From positions 124,001 to 188,000 of the forward strand of contig NZ_VCHA01000003.1 in the NCBI RefSeq assembly GCF_016597815.1: a stretch of 64,000 nucleotides of DNA, given 5' to 3'. A program made the position numbers and the translations under genes. The notes under the pieces are model-generated. The model saw only the letters and a program-made list of their open reading frames with translations, ran no database searches and had not been told where the DNA came from. Source of the DNA: Marinobacter sp. DY40_1A1. Lineage in GTDB: Bacteria; Pseudomonadota; Gammaproteobacteria; Pseudomonadales; Oleiphilaceae. Below, piece by piece: positions 51,318-60,748 of this stretch (positions are counted from its first letter, which is position 1; each line of letters opens with the position of its first letter).

Positions 51318-52469
51318 TCAGCCTCTACCCAGAACGGAGCGGGCAATGATTTCTTTCATGACTTCTGAAGTACCGCCGTAAATACGCTGTACCCTGGCAT
51401 CCATAAACGCGCGGGAAATCGGGTATTCCGTGGTGTAGCCATAACCGCCGAACAGCTGCAAACAGCCATCCGCTACACGGCATTGCATTTCCGTGGCGCT
51501 GTATTTGGCCATGGAGGCTGTAGCAGCATCCAGCTCACCGGCTTCGTACTGGCTTATGCACTGAGCCACGAACGCCTTGTTAACCTGGTAATCGGTTTCC
51601 ATGCGGGCTATTTCAAAACGGGTATTCTGTAGTTGCGCCAGTTTCTGGCCGAACAACTCCCGCTCCTGAGCGTAGGAAATGGTCAGATCCAAAGCACCTC
51701 TGGCTGCAGCCACACCCAGCGCGCCGATAACCAGCCGCTCCCGTGGCAATTCCTGCATCAGGTAGGCAAAGCCTTTGCCCTCCTGTCCGACCAGTGCGGA
51801 GGCAGGAACGCGCATATCAGAAAAGAACAGCTCGGAGGTGTCGCCACTGTGCTGGCCGATCTTGTCGATGTTTCGGCCTTTGCTGAACCCCGGCAGGCTG
51901 GTGTCTACCAGGAACAGGCTGATGCCTTTTGCTCCGGCAGCAGGATCGGTCTTCGCCGCAACAATCACCATATCGGCATGCTGGCCATTGGTGATGAAGG
52001 TTTTTGAACCATTGAGGATATAGTCGTCGCCGTCTCGCACCGCGCTGGTGCGCATGGCCTGCAGATCACTGCCGGCACCCGGTTCGGTCATGGCAATAGC
52101 ACCAACCACCTCACCCGATACCATTTTCGGCAGCCACTGCTGCTTTTGCGCCTCGTTACCCAGATGGCTGATGTAAGGGGCGACAATATCCGAATGCACC
52201 ATTACGTTAGTGGAGAGCGCACCATACCCCATGCGGGCAAGCTCTTCGCCCACCACCACGGAGTACTGAAAAGGGGCACCGCAGCCGCCGCAATCTTCAG
52301 GAATATCCACACACAACATGCCGGCATCGCCGAGGGTATTCCAGAGTTCACGGGGCACAAGGCCGGATTTCTCCCAAGCCTCGTAATGGGGCGCAACTTC
52401 TGTTTCCAGAGCCTTGATGACAGACGCTCTGAACAGAGCGAGTTCTTCCTGGTCCACTGAGTTAGTCAT
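51318..52469 (-). CDS. Acyl-CoA dehydrogenase (second of the cluster)
   Basis: The 383-residue FAD enzyme oxidises an acyl-CoA at alpha-beta. AITEPGAGSDLQAMRT and the C-terminal RIYGGTSEVMKEIIAR are intact. The usual Glu before GTSE is Gly; instead the LPRERL Glu on helix G is in the position used by isovaleryl-CoA and long-chain dehydrogenases, suggesting a branched or long substrate. AGGAG lies upstream of the ATG. It lies between the SDR and the thiolase and is a candidate 2-methylbutyryl-CoA dehydrogenase. Confidence 0.92.
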   Translation of the reverse strand: MTNSVDQEELALFRASVIKALETEVAPHYEAWEKSGLVPRELWNTLGDAGMLCVDIPEDCGGCGAPFQYSVVVGEELARMGYGALSTNVMVHSDIVAPYISHLGNEAQKQQWLPKMVSGEVVGAIAMTEPGAGSDLQAMRTSAVRDGDDYILNGSKTFITNGQHADMVIVAAKTDPAAGAKGISLFLVDTSLPGFSKGRNIDKIGQHSGDTSELFFSDMRVPASALVGQEGKGFAYLMQELPRERLVIGALGVAAARGALDLTISYAQERELFGQKLAQLQNTRFEIARMETDYQVNKAFVAQCISQYEAGELDAATASMAKYSATEMQCRVADGCLQLFGGYGYTTEYPISRAFMDARVQRIYGGTSEVMKEIIARSVLGRG

Positions 52470-52494
52470 TGCGCTCTCCTGTATTTAATCGGAT

Positions 52495-53256
52495 TTATCT
52501 GGGTGCCATGCGCAGAGCACTGTCCAGCCGGATGGTTTCGCCGTTCAGAATTGGGTTACGCACCATCTGATCCACCATCATGCCAAACTCTTCAGGCTTG
52601 CCCAGACGCTGTGGGAACGGCAGAGTTGCCGCCAGGCTGTCCTGAACCTCTTGCGGCATGCCAGCCATCATGGGGGTCATGAACAAACCGGGTGCAATGG
52701 TGTTCACGCGAATACCTTCGCGAGCCAGTTCACGGGCAGATTGAATCGTCAGGCCAACAACACCACCTTTGGATGCGCTATAAGCTGCTTGCCCTATCTG
52801 GCCTTCGTAAGCTGCTACGGATGCGGTGTTGATGATTACACCACGCTCGCCATCTGCGTTAGGGGCGCGCTGAGCCATATCGGCAGCCGCCAGCCTCAAA
52901 ATATTGAAGGTGCCGATCAGGTTGATCTGGATAACCTTGCTGAAGTTCTCCAAAGGCATAACGCCATTGCGACCCAGAATTCTTGCTGCAGGGCCAATAC
53001 CCGCACAGTTCACTGCAATACCACAAAGACCATGAGCTTCACGGGCAGCAGCTATCGCCGCTTCCGCGCTTTCGGCCGAGCTCACATCACAGTGCACAAA
53101 GATTCCGCCAATATCCGCAGCCACCTTCTCGCCCTGATCTTTTTGCAGGTCGAAGATTGCTACTTTGCAGCCAGCAGCCGCCAGTGCACGAGCCGCGCCT
53201 TCGCCAAGGCCTGAAGCTCCACCTGTCACAATGGCCGGTACATTTTTGAATTCCAT
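52495..53256 (-). CDS. Short-chain 3-hydroxyacyl-CoA dehydrogenase, HSD10-like
   Basis: The 253-residue SDR enzyme has the cofactor motif TGGASGLGEG, NCAGIGPA, the catalytic Ser in NTASVAAYEG and YSASK. Overall it looks like human HSD17B10, a 2-methyl-3-hydroxybutyryl-CoA dehydrogenase of isoleucine degradation. The ATG at 53256 has GGGAG upstream; the longer frame crosses the operator. The 16-bp LiuR palindrome lies 52 bp upstream, making this the first gene of a LiuR-controlled operon with the dehydrogenase and thiolase. Confidence 0.93.
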   Translation of the reverse strand: MEFKNVPAIVTGGASGLGEGAARALAAAGCKVAIFDLQKDQGEKVAADIGGIFVHCDVSSAESAEAAIAAAREAHGLCGIAVNCAGIGPAARILGRNGVMPLENFSKVIQINLIGTFNILRLAAADMAQRAPNADGERGVIINTASVAAYEGQIGQAAYSASKGGVVGLTIQSARELAREGIRVNTIAPGLFMTPMMAGMPQEVQDSLAATLPFPQRLGKPEEFGMMVDQMVRNPILNGETIRLDSALRMAPR

Positions 53257-53308
53257 CAACTTCTCCCTTCGCGTCGGGGGTTGGAGAGTGAACTGGGTCA
53301 GCCCACGC

Positions 53309-53324
53309 TTTACGTTAACGTAAA
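53309..53324. promoter_or_regulatory. LiuR operator upstream of the SDR operon
   Basis: Perfect 16-bp palindrome TTTACGTTAACGTAAA, identical to the one before liuR. It matches the form published for LiuR in Proteobacteria by comparative genomics. It lies in the gap between the first thiolase and the SDR gene. Confidence 0.88.
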
Positions 53325-53365
53325 CTGTACCCAATTCAGTCTTAAAAAGAAATCCGATTATTTGA

Positions 53366-54553
53366 TCAGTTAATACGCTCAATAATCAGCGCAATACCCT
53401 GGCCACCACCAATGCACATGGTAATCAAGCCGTAGCGGCCACCCATGCGCTCAAGCTCGGCCATGGTTTTGACGATGAGGATAGAGCCAGTAGCTCCAAC
53501 AGGGTGACCCAGAGCAACCGCACCACCGTTCGGGTTCACTTTATCCGCTGGCAAGCCAAGCTCCTTGCTAACCGCCAGTGCCTGGGCTGCAAAGGCTTCG
53601 TTGGATTCGATCACATCCAGGTCTGCCACGCTGAGGCCGGTTTTCTCCAGCACAGTTCGTACCGCCGGGATGGGGCCGAGACCCATTACGCTGGGGTCTA
53701 CTCCGGCAAAGGCATAACCGACAATACGTGCACGGGCTTTCAGGCCGCGCTTTTCGGCTTCTGCTGCACTGGTCAGCACCATGGCAGCAGCACCATCGTT
53801 GATACCTGAGGCGTTGCCCGGAGTGACTATGCCGTCTTTAGTGAAGGCCGGCTTCAGGCCCGCAAGGCTTTCGGCTGTGGTGCCTGGGCGCACGTGCTCA
53901 TCCTGCTCAAACACAACTTCCTTTCGCCCTTGTTTTACAGTTATCGGCACAATCTGCTCTTTGAAGTAACCACTCTCAATGGCGTGGCTGGCACGGCGGT
54001 GGCTTTCTGCCGAGAAGGCATCCAGATCCTCGCGGGTTAAACCGTATTTTTCGGCGATTCGCTCCGCAGTCATGCCCATGTGGCCGCTGCCAAACGGGTC
54101 GGTAAGGGTTCCCAGGGTCATATCAACCGCTTTCCCGTCACCCATGCGCAGGCCTTTGCGAACATTAGGCAGCACATAGGCGCCCTGGCTCATACTTTCC
54201 GCACCGCCAGCCAGTGCGATCTGGCTATCGCCCATCAGAATCATCTGCGCGGCACTGATCACTGACTGAACGCCAGAACCACAGAGGCGGTTTACGTTGA
54301 ATGCCGCAGAACCTTTCTGCAGGCCTGAGTTCAGGCCAATGTGGCGAGCTACATAAGCATCAGCTGGCCCAGTAGGGATGATATGGCCGAACACTGAATG
54401 ATCTATGTCTTCTGCAGGCACGCCTGAGCGACTAATTGCTTCTTTGGCTGCGCAGGTTCCAAGCTCAGCCGGGGTCAGTGAGCTCAGGCTACCGCCAAAA
54501 CCGCCGATTGCGGTGCGTGCACCGTCGAGAATGACAACATCAGTAAGTTTCAT
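53366..54553 (-). CDS. Acetyl-CoA acyltransferase (first of the cluster)
   Basis: The 395-residue thiolase has Cys91 ([11 protein letters not shown]), His in [10 protein letters not shown] and a C-terminal [10 protein letters not shown]. It resembles acetyl-CoA acetyltransferases of the AtoB/PhaA type; thiolytic cleavage of 3-ketoacyl-CoA is the likely direction here. The ATG at 54553 has GAGGAA upstream; the longer frame to 54628 runs into the preceding gene. It lies 49 bp after an acyl-CoA dehydrogenase gene, and the LiuR box downstream of it belongs to the next operon. Confidence 0.93.
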   Translation of the reverse strand: MKLTDVVILDGARTAIGGFGGSLSSLTPAELGTCAAKEAISRSGVPAEDIDHSVFGHIIPTGPADAYVARHIGLNSGLQKGSAAFNVNRLCGSGVQSVISAAQMILMGDSQIALAGGAESMSQGAYVLPNVRKGLRMGDGKAVDMTLGTLTDPFGSGHMGMTAERIAEKYGLTREDLDAFSAESHRRASHAIESGYFKEQIVPITVKQGRKEVVFEQDEHVRPGTTAESLAGLKPAFTKDGIVTPGNASGINDGAAAMVLTSAAEAEKRGLKARARIVGYAFAGVDPSVMGLGPIPAVRTVLEKTGLSVADLDVIESNEAFAAQALAVSKELGLPADKVNPNGGAVALGHPVGATGSILIVKTMAELERMGGRYGLITMCIGGGQGIALIIERIN

Positions 54554-54602
54554 TGATCGTTCCTCAAGATTTGGATGACTGGAATTCCACAGAGCGCATA
54601 AT

Positions 54603-55745
54603 CTATTTGCCCAGCATGGAGCGGGCAATCACTTCTTTCATAATTTCCGAGGTGCCGGCGTAGATTGTCTGCACACGAGCATCCACAAAAAATCGCGATA
54701 CAGGGTACTCCACGGTATAACCGTAGCCGCCAAATAGCTGCAAGCAGTCGTTAGCGATATCGCACTGCATTTCCGTGAGCATCAATTTGAGAATGGCGGC
54801 TTCCGTTGGCCCCATTTCGCCTTTCAGGTAATTCCCGATGCACTGATTCAGATAGGCTTTTCCCACCTCAAGTCGCGCCCTGGCTTCGGCCAGCTTGAAC
54901 CGGGTATTCTGAAAATCGGCAACCCGCTGACCAAACGCCTGGCGCTGTTGCACATAATCCAGAGTCAGCGCCAGCACACCCTCAGTTGCGCCCACCGCTT
55001 GGGCAGCCACACCCAGGCGTTCGCGGGGCAGCTCCTGCATCAGATAGGCAAAGCCCTTGCCTTCTTCGCCAAGCAACGCGTCGTGGGGCACCACAAGATC
55101 AGAGAAGAACAGCTCTGCCGTATCGCTGGCATGCTGGCCTATTTTACGTATGCCTTTACCACGGGTGAACCCGGACAGGCTGGTATCCACAAGGAAGAGC
55201 GAGACACCCTTGGCGCCGGCTTGGGGATCGGTTTTTGCACACACTATCACCAGCTCTGCCTGCAAACCGTTGGTGATAAACACCTTGGCACCATTGATTA
55301 CATAGCCATTGTCAGTGCGCTGCGCTGTGGTGCGCATAGCCGCCAGATCACTGCCAGCGCCCGGCTCGGTCATGGCAATTGCACTTAGAATGTCACCCCG
55401 GATCATCGCCGGAAGATAACGCTGCTTTTGGGCGTCCGTACCAAGATGCAAAATATAGGGCATGACTATATTGGCGTGGATGTTATAGCCACCCGCCAGG
55501 CCACCAAAACCCTTGCGAGCTATTTCGGAGATCGCCAGCTGTGAGATTTCGAAGCTGGCACCAGCGCCTCCGTACTCTTCCGGCATATCGATACCGAGCA
55601 TGCCAGCCTGCCCAAGCGTATTCCAAACCTGGCGCGGGATCGCGGATTGCTCCTCCCACTCGTCATAGTTTGGCGCAATTTCCCTATCAAGAACCCGGTT
55701 GATCATTTCATGAAACAGCGCGGTATCATCGTGGTGTCCGGACAT
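54603..55745 (-). CDS. Acyl-CoA dehydrogenase (first of the cluster)
   Basis: The 380-residue FAD enzyme has AITEPGAGSDLAAMRT (about 128) and TIYAGTSEIMKEVIARS at the end. As in its neighbour, the Glu before GTSE is replaced (here Ala), and the LPRERL Glu is the likely base, as in long-chain and isovaleryl enzymes. The ATG at 55745 is chosen for GAGAGG 7 bases upstream; 55769 lacks a site. It is divergent from an AraC gene, which may control it and the thiolase after it. Confidence 0.92.
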   Translation of the reverse strand: MSGHHDDTALFHEMINRVLDREIAPNYDEWEEQSAIPRQVWNTLGQAGMLGIDMPEEYGGAGASFEISQLAISEIARKGFGGLAGGYNIHANIVMPYILHLGTDAQKQRYLPAMIRGDILSAIAMTEPGAGSDLAAMRTTAQRTDNGYVINGAKVFITNGLQAELVIVCAKTDPQAGAKGVSLFLVDTSLSGFTRGKGIRKIGQHASDTAELFFSDLVVPHDALLGEEGKGFAYLMQELPRERLGVAAQAVGATEGVLALTLDYVQQRQAFGQRVADFQNTRFKLAEARARLEVGKAYLNQCIGNYLKGEMGPTEAAILKLMLTEMQCDIANDCLQLFGGYGYTVEYPVSRFFVDARVQTIYAGTSEIMKEVIARSMLGK

Positions 55746-55826
55746 ATGTAACCTCTCAAGTAGCCCCATGAGTCATCTGATTATTCAGGCAGCCAACCAT
55801 TTAAAGGGTTATCCTTCTCATCGGGA

Positions 55827-56894
55827 ATGGCTATACAAGCCGAAAAAATTGACACAATACGCACTCAATCAATTGTAAATATGCCCAAACCGCAATCCAT
55901 ACCGCACATCGCGAACCACTACCTGCAAGCTTCAATCCGCGGTGCCGAAAGGCAAGGGGTGAGCAAAGATACCCTGCTGCACAACGCAGGGATTGCAACC
56001 GAGTGGCTGAATAAGCCCGAGCAACTGATTACCGAACAACAGCTCACCCGTTTGATCAAGAGCGTGTGGCGAGCAACCCGTGATGAATTCCTTGGGTTAT
56101 CCACCGGCCCCTGCAAAAATGGCACCTTCGCGTTGATGGCAGACTACTGCCTTGATTCCGCTTCCCTCGGGGCCGTGTTTCGCAAAAGCGCCCGGGTTTA
56201 CAGCATTGCCTGTAACAATGTCGACATAGGTTTGGGAGAAAGCGACAGCAACAAACTGGTGTTTTTCCGCCTTAGCCTCGAAGACGCCAGCCAGGATACA
56301 GACCACATGCTGCAGGAGTTCCTGCTTCTTATGTGGCAAAGATTCACATGCTGGCTGGTGGACCAACAGATCCCATTCGCGACAACCTGTTTCAGTTATC
56401 CTGCACCGAAACATGTTAATGAGTATCGCGCTATGTTCCCCACGGAGTTGCAGTTTGATAAGCCTGTATGCGGCTTTACTCTGCATGAAAAATACCTGCA
56501 ACTGCCCATTACCCGGAGCGAAGCAGAACTGGAAACCTTTCTGAAGGAAGCTCCGGCCTACATTCTGCACAGACCCGACAACGACGACAGCCTGCGGAAC
56601 CGCATTCGCGCCCTACTCGCAAACCAGAGCCTGAATAATATGCCCAGCCTGGGTGACATTGCAGAGCTACTGCACATGACTCCAAGAAGCATAGGCCGAA
56701 AGTTACAGGAAGAAGGCACCTCGCTACGGCTGATCAAAAACAGCCTGCGGAGGGAGTACGCAATAAAGCTCATGAGCACAGAAAACCTCAGCATCGCAGA
56801 CATCAGCGAGCGAGTTGGCTTTTCGGAAACCGCCTCATTCTGCCGCGCTTTCAAACGCTGGACAGGCAAGTCGCCCTCGCAATGGACCGCCTGA
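55827..56894 (+). CDS. AraC-family regulator of the thiolase/dehydrogenase pair
   Basis: The 355-residue protein has an N-terminal arabinose-binding-like sensor (about 25-215) and a C-terminal helix-turn-helix pair (about 262-350; DIAELLHMTPRSIGRKL, DISERVGFSETASFCRAFKRWTGKSP). It is divergent from the dehydrogenase at 55745, 81 bp apart, and upstream of an acyl-CoA synthetase, so it probably regulates one or both. The start could be 55827 or 55881 (MPKPQ); neither has a clear ribosome site. Confidence 0.87.
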   Translation: MAIQAEKIDTIRTQSIVNMPKPQSIPHIANHYLQASIRGAERQGVSKDTLLHNAGIATEWLNKPEQLITEQQLTRLIKSVWRATRDEFLGLSTGPCKNGTFALMADYCLDSASLGAVFRKSARVYSIACNNVDIGLGESDSNKLVFFRLSLEDASQDTDHMLQEFLLLMWQRFTCWLVDQQIPFATTCFSYPAPKHVNEYRAMFPTELQFDKPVCGFTLHEKYLQLPITRSEAELETFLKEAPAYILHRPDNDDSLRNRIRALLANQSLNNMPSLGDIAELLHMTPRSIGRKLQEEGTSLRLIKNSLRREYAIKLMSTENLSIADISERVGFSETASFCRAFKRWTGKSPSQWTA

Positions 56895-57027
56895 CAACCA
56901 TGTAGCGAACACATCTACTTGGCTGATTGGGTCAATTTTTTCGACCTGACAGGTCATTCCCGAAGCCGGTGTTTCTCTGAGTTAATGCCAGCCATACCAA
57001 TATAAAAACACCAATAGAGGTACTTGC

Positions 57028-58611
57028 ATGAACAACCACAGCACAACTGCCTCCAGCTCTCTGCCGGCGGGCATTGCCCGGGCACTGCGCAACACCATAG
57101 GTGATGCCCTCGCCCGCTCTGCGCGCACTCACAGCAAGCGCCCCGCCCTGGCATTCGACGATCGAACCTGGACCTATTCCGACATTCACACAGCATCAAA
57201 CCGTCTGGCCCACCACCTTATTGAACTTGGGCTGGCCACAGGTGATCGTGTTGGCGCCTACGGTAAAAACTCAGATGCCTACCTGTTACTTTGGCTTGCC
57301 TGCACAAAAGCCGGGCTGATTCATGTGCCGGTTAACTACGCGTTAATTGGCAAAGAGCTAACTTATGTAGTGAATCAATCTGGTTGCAAGGCCCTGTTTT
57401 TCGATCCAGATCTGCAGCCGCAAGTAGATGCAGTTAAAAGCACAGTTGAGGTTAGTGTTTACGGAACCCTTCACGGCGGGCAAAACGACAAGGCCCCGGA
57501 TGCTCTGAAGCTCGCGCTTGCAGCCGGTGATGACACTGCACCGGACGTTGAGATTTCAGATACAGACGTTGTGCAGATTCTTTATACCTCAGGCACAACC
57601 TCCGACCCAAAAGGTGCCATGCACACGCACCGCTCCCTGATGAGCCATTACAGCGCCTGCCAGTACCATCTGAACATCCGCGCCAGCGATCGCTCTCTCG
57701 CGGCCTTGCCTCTGTACCATTCTGCGCAAATGCATGTATTTTCAATGCCCATGCTACTTAGTGGCGGCTATAGCCGATTGATCAACACGCCAACACCGGA
57801 TGCCATTCTCGGGCTGCTGGCCCGTGAACAACTCAATGCGTTTTTCGCGCCACCGACTGTCTGGATTGCACTACTGCAGAACCCCGGATTCAATCCGGAC
57901 AAGCTCCAGCACATGGACAAGCTCTACTACGGCGCCTCCATCATGCCCGGCCAGGTCGTAAAGGAACTGGGTGAAAAACTACCGGGCGCCGGCCTTTACA
58001 ACTGCTACGGCCAAAGTGAAATTGCGCCATTGGCAACGGTACTGCTACCTGAGGAGCATGCGGAACGGCCTTCCTCTGCCGGCCGCCCTATGCAAACTGT
58101 AATGACCCGCATTGTGGACCCGGTAACCGGTAAAGATTGCCAGCCTGGAGAACAAGGCGAACTGGTGCACCAGTCACCTCAGCTGATGGTGGGCTACTGG
58201 GCCAAACCCGAAGCAACCGAAGAAGCCTTCAAGGATGGATGGTTCCATTCTGGCGACCTGGGCTACCAGGATGAAGAAGGTTACATCTACATCGTTGACC
58301 GCATTAAAGACGTAGTGAATACCGGCGGTGTTCTGGTTGCCAGCCGTGATGTGGAAGAAGCTCTCTATCAACATGAATCCGTGGCAGAAGTTGCTGTGAT
58401 TGGCGTACCCGATGAAAAGTGGATAGAAGCCATCTGCGCGGTTGTAGTACTCAGAGACGGATACACCGAAGATTCAGACGCCTTGATGAGCCATGCCCGC
58501 ACCAAACTCGCCAGCTTCAAAGTGCCGAAGCACATCCACTTTGTAGATCAGCTGCCCAAAAACACGGCAGGTAAACTGCTGAAAAGAAAACTCAGAGAAG
58601 ACCTCTCCTAA
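57028..58611 (+). CDS. Acyl-CoA synthetase
   Basis: The 527-residue adenylate-forming ligase has YTSGTTSDPKGAMHTH near residue 188, NCYGQSEIAPLA and GWFHSGDLGY, and the catalytic lysine in NTAGKLLKRKL. It activates a fatty acid or similar carboxylate to its CoA ester. AGAGG lies before the ATG. It sits between an AraC regulator and the liu operon and may feed branched or medium-chain acids, such as isovalerate, into the pathway; the substrate is not readable. Confidence 0.92.
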   Translation: MNNHSTTASSSLPAGIARALRNTIGDALARSARTHSKRPALAFDDRTWTYSDIHTASNRLAHHLIELGLATGDRVGAYGKNSDAYLLLWLACTKAGLIHVPVNYALIGKELTYVVNQSGCKALFFDPDLQPQVDAVKSTVEVSVYGTLHGGQNDKAPDALKLALAAGDDTAPDVEISDTDVVQILYTSGTTSDPKGAMHTHRSLMSHYSACQYHLNIRASDRSLAALPLYHSAQMHVFSMPMLLSGGYSRLINTPTPDAILGLLAREQLNAFFAPPTVWIALLQNPGFNPDKLQHMDKLYYGASIMPGQVVKELGEKLPGAGLYNCYGQSEIAPLATVLLPEEHAERPSSAGRPMQTVMTRIVDPVTGKDCQPGEQGELVHQSPQLMVGYWAKPEATEEAFKDGWFHSGDLGYQDEEGYIYIVDRIKDVVNTGGVLVASRDVEEALYQHESVAEVAVIGVPDEKWIEAICAVVVLRDGYTEDSDALMSHARTKLASFKVPKHIHFVDQLPKNTAGKLLKRKLREDLS

Positions 58612-58624
58612 CGCCCTCTCACAC

Positions 58625-58664
58625 CAGCCGGGCTCACTCCAGGTCTTCGAGTTGAGCCCGGCTG
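58625..58664 (+). terminator. Hairpin after the acyl-CoA synthetase gene
   Basis: Perfect 12-bp arms (CAGCCGGGCTCA and complement) with a 16-base loop, 14 bp after the stop, followed by CCTTCT. It lacks a long T-run, so termination is probable but not certain. Confidence 0.55.
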
Positions 58665-58731
58665 CCTTCTGAACAACCCGTCCCGGTTTTGACTGCAAAC
58701 AAAGGTGAAGCGTCTTCGTCACCCAAAGCGC

Positions 58732-58747
58732 TTTACGTTAACGTAAA
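58732..58747. promoter_or_regulatory. LiuR operator upstream of liuR
   Basis: Perfect palindrome TTTACGTTAACGTAAA, 34 bp before the liuR start, implying autoregulation of the liu operon. Same 16 bases as at 53309. Confidence 0.9.
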
Positions 58748-58781
58748 CTTCCTCTAATCTAGTTTGAAAGAGGATATCGCC

Positions 58782-59228
58782 ATGACCGAAAAGAAAACGT
58801 TCAGCATCAGCGAACTCGCCAGCGAGTTCGACGTGACCACCCGCAGCATCCGGTTTTACGAAGATCAGGGACTGCTAAAGCCTACGCGGCGCGGGCAAAC
58901 ACGGATATTCAGCACAAAAGACAAAGTGCGCCTGAAACTGATCCTCCGCGGTAAACGCATGGGCTTTTCACTTGCTGAAACCAAAGAAACATTCGATCTC
59001 TGGGATGAAACCCTCACCGGCAACGAAAAGCAGCTCCTGAAAATGCTGTCGATACTGGACGAAAAACGAGCACATATCGAACAACAGAAAGCCGATATCG
59101 CTATGGCAGAACTGGAAATCAATACAAGAGAAGCCCACTGCAGGGAGGCTCTTGCAGAACTGCAGAAAAAGAAGCAACAGCAAGAATCAACAATCAAGCA
59201 ATCTGGACACACCGCCGAACAAAGCTGA
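58782..59228 (+). CDS. liuR: MerR-family repressor of branched-chain amino acid catabolism
   Basis: The 148-residue MerR-type protein has an N-terminal winged helix-turn-helix ([25 protein letters not shown] split; about 5-35), [11 protein letters not shown] and a C-terminal coiled coil (about 85-125) without a metal-binding cysteine set. LiuR is known to repress leucine/isovalerate catabolism in Proteobacteria. AGAGG precedes the ATG; a TTG at 58764 also opens the frame. It heads the liu cluster, 68 bp before liuA. Confidence 0.93.
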   Translation: MTEKKTFSISELASEFDVTTRSIRFYEDQGLLKPTRRGQTRIFSTKDKVRLKLILRGKRMGFSLAETKETFDLWDETLTGNEKQLLKMLSILDEKRAHIEQQKADIAMAELEINTREAHCREALAELQKKKQQQESTIKQSGHTAEQS

Positions 59229-59296
59229 TATCAATCAAAACATGGCGCAGTGCCCCACACCCAATTACGAACCTGGCAGAACAAAAAGGCAAACAC

Positions 59297-60463
59297 ATGA
59301 AATCACAATACTCAGAACTCAACTTCGGCCTTGGTGAAACCCTCGACACCCTGCGTGAGCAAGTAAACCGCTTCGCCGCTACCGAAATCGCACCCCGCGC
59401 TGAAGAGATCGACCGCACCAACGAGTTCCCAATGGACCTCTGGAAAAAATTCGGCGACATGGGGTTGCTTGGTATCACAGTAAATGAAGCCTACGGCGGT
59501 TCTGATATGGGCTACCTGGCTCACGTGATCGCCATGGAAGAAATCAGCCGCGCATCTGCCTCCGTTGGTCTGTCTTACGGCGCGCACTCCAACTTGTGCG
59601 TAAACCAGATACACAAGAACGGAACCGAAGAGCAAAAGCAGAAATACCTGCCCAAACTCGTCAGCGGCGACCACATCGGTGCCCTGGCCATGTCTGAGCC
59701 CAACGCAGGCTCCGACGTAATCTCCATGAAGCTTAATGCGCAGGATGCTGGCGACCACTACGTGCTCAACGGCAACAAAATGTGGATCACCAACGGCCCA
59801 GACGCCAACGTTTACGTTATCTACGCAAAAACCGACCCGAAAGCCGGCTCCAAAGGCGTTACCGCCTTTATCGTAGAGCGGGACTACGAAGGCTTCAGCC
59901 GCCACCAGAAACTCGACAAACTCGGCATGCGCGGCTCCAACACCTGCGAACTGGTTTTCCAGGACTGCAAAGTGCCCAAAGAAAACGTGCTGGGTGAAGT
60001 AGGTAAAGGTGCGAGAGTCCTCATGAGCGGCCTCGACTACGAACGCCTCGTCCTCTCCGGCGGCCCGCTGGGCCTTATGCAAGCCGCTATGGACGTTGTG
60101 ATCCCCTACATCCGCGAACGCAAACAGTTCGAAAAAGCCATCGGCGAATTCCAGCTGGTACAGGGCAAAGTAGCCGACATGTACACCTGGATGAACACCG
60201 CCAAGTCCTATGTTTACATGGTGGCCATGTCAGCAGACCGCGGCGAAACCACCCGCAAAGACTCCGCCGGCGCGATTCTCTACTCAGCGGAAATGGCGAC
60301 CAAACTAGCCCTCGACGCCATCCAGCTTCTGGGCGGCAACGGCTACATCAACGACTACCCCACAGGCCGATTACTCCGGGATGCCAAGCTGTATGAGATC
60401 GGCGCGGGCACATCCGAAATCCGCCGCATGCTGATTGGCCGGGAACTGTTCCTGAACAACTAA
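59297..60463 (+). CDS. liuA: Isovaleryl-CoA dehydrogenase
   Basis: The 388-residue FAD enzyme oxidises isovaleryl-CoA to 3-methylcrotonyl-CoA in leucine degradation. It shows [16 protein letters not shown], the IVD-specific catalytic Glu in [15 protein letters not shown] (about 245) and Ala in [12 protein letters not shown] where other dehydrogenases have Glu. Length matches. It is the first enzyme gene after liuR and is separated from liuB by a 285-bp gap holding an inverted-repeat element. Confidence 0.95.
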   Translation: MKSQYSELNFGLGETLDTLREQVNRFAATEIAPRAEEIDRTNEFPMDLWKKFGDMGLLGITVNEAYGGSDMGYLAHVIAMEEISRASASVGLSYGAHSNLCVNQIHKNGTEEQKQKYLPKLVSGDHIGALAMSEPNAGSDVISMKLNAQDAGDHYVLNGNKMWITNGPDANVYVIYAKTDPKAGSKGVTAFIVERDYEGFSRHQKLDKLGMRGSNTCELVFQDCKVPKENVLGEVGKGARVLMSGLDYERLVLSGGPLGLMQAAMDVVIPYIRERKQFEKAIGEFQLVQGKVADMYTWMNTAKSYVYMVAMSADRGETTRKDSAGAILYSAEMATKLALDAIQLLGGNGYINDYPTGRLLRDAKLYEIGAGTSEIRRMLIGRELFLNN

Positions 60464-60532
60464 ACAGTAGCTTCGATCCAGACACCCGCCAAAGCGAAAT
60501 AGCTTTGGACGGCCAGCACCCAAGTTCGACGA

Positions 60533-60720
60533 GGGCCTGGCGGGGCGTCTTTCCGGGAATGTCGTAGGCCAAGGACGGCCGAAGACAAGCGCACATGGGT
60601 AAGGCAAGCGTTTATGAAGCGGAGCTTCATGCGCAGCCGAACGACAGCAATCTGTGATTGCTGGCCGGACCCCGCAAGGGGTGCTCGTAGCGGTTCCCGG
60701 AAAGACGCCCCGTCAGGCCC
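60533..60720. repeat. 188-bp palindromic element with 27-bp inverted ends
   Basis: Left end 60533-60559 and right end 60694-60720 are inverted copies with one mismatch in 27 (both contain GGGGCGTCTTTCCGGGAA, on opposite strands). Inside are smaller hairpins: ATGAAGC/GCTTCAT (60614-60630), CAGCAATC/GATTGCTG (60645-60663) and ACCCC/GGGGT (60669-60682). Another stem, CCAAAGC/GCTTTGG (60489-60508), lies just left of it. No gene is inside. It may be a MITE-like or REP-like element, or a long transcribed hairpin. Confidence 0.8.
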
Positions 60721-60748
60721 GCCGCCCCGAAAATCGAGGCCAGGAAAA

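Noticed and set aside
60533..60720. CRISPR or rho-independent terminator explanation for the repeat block
   Set aside because: There are no regularly spaced direct repeats, and no T-run follows the outer stem.
60614..60748. N-terminal extension of liuB
   Set aside because: This part is the palindromic element, and a ribosome site and the conserved MCC start are found at 60749.
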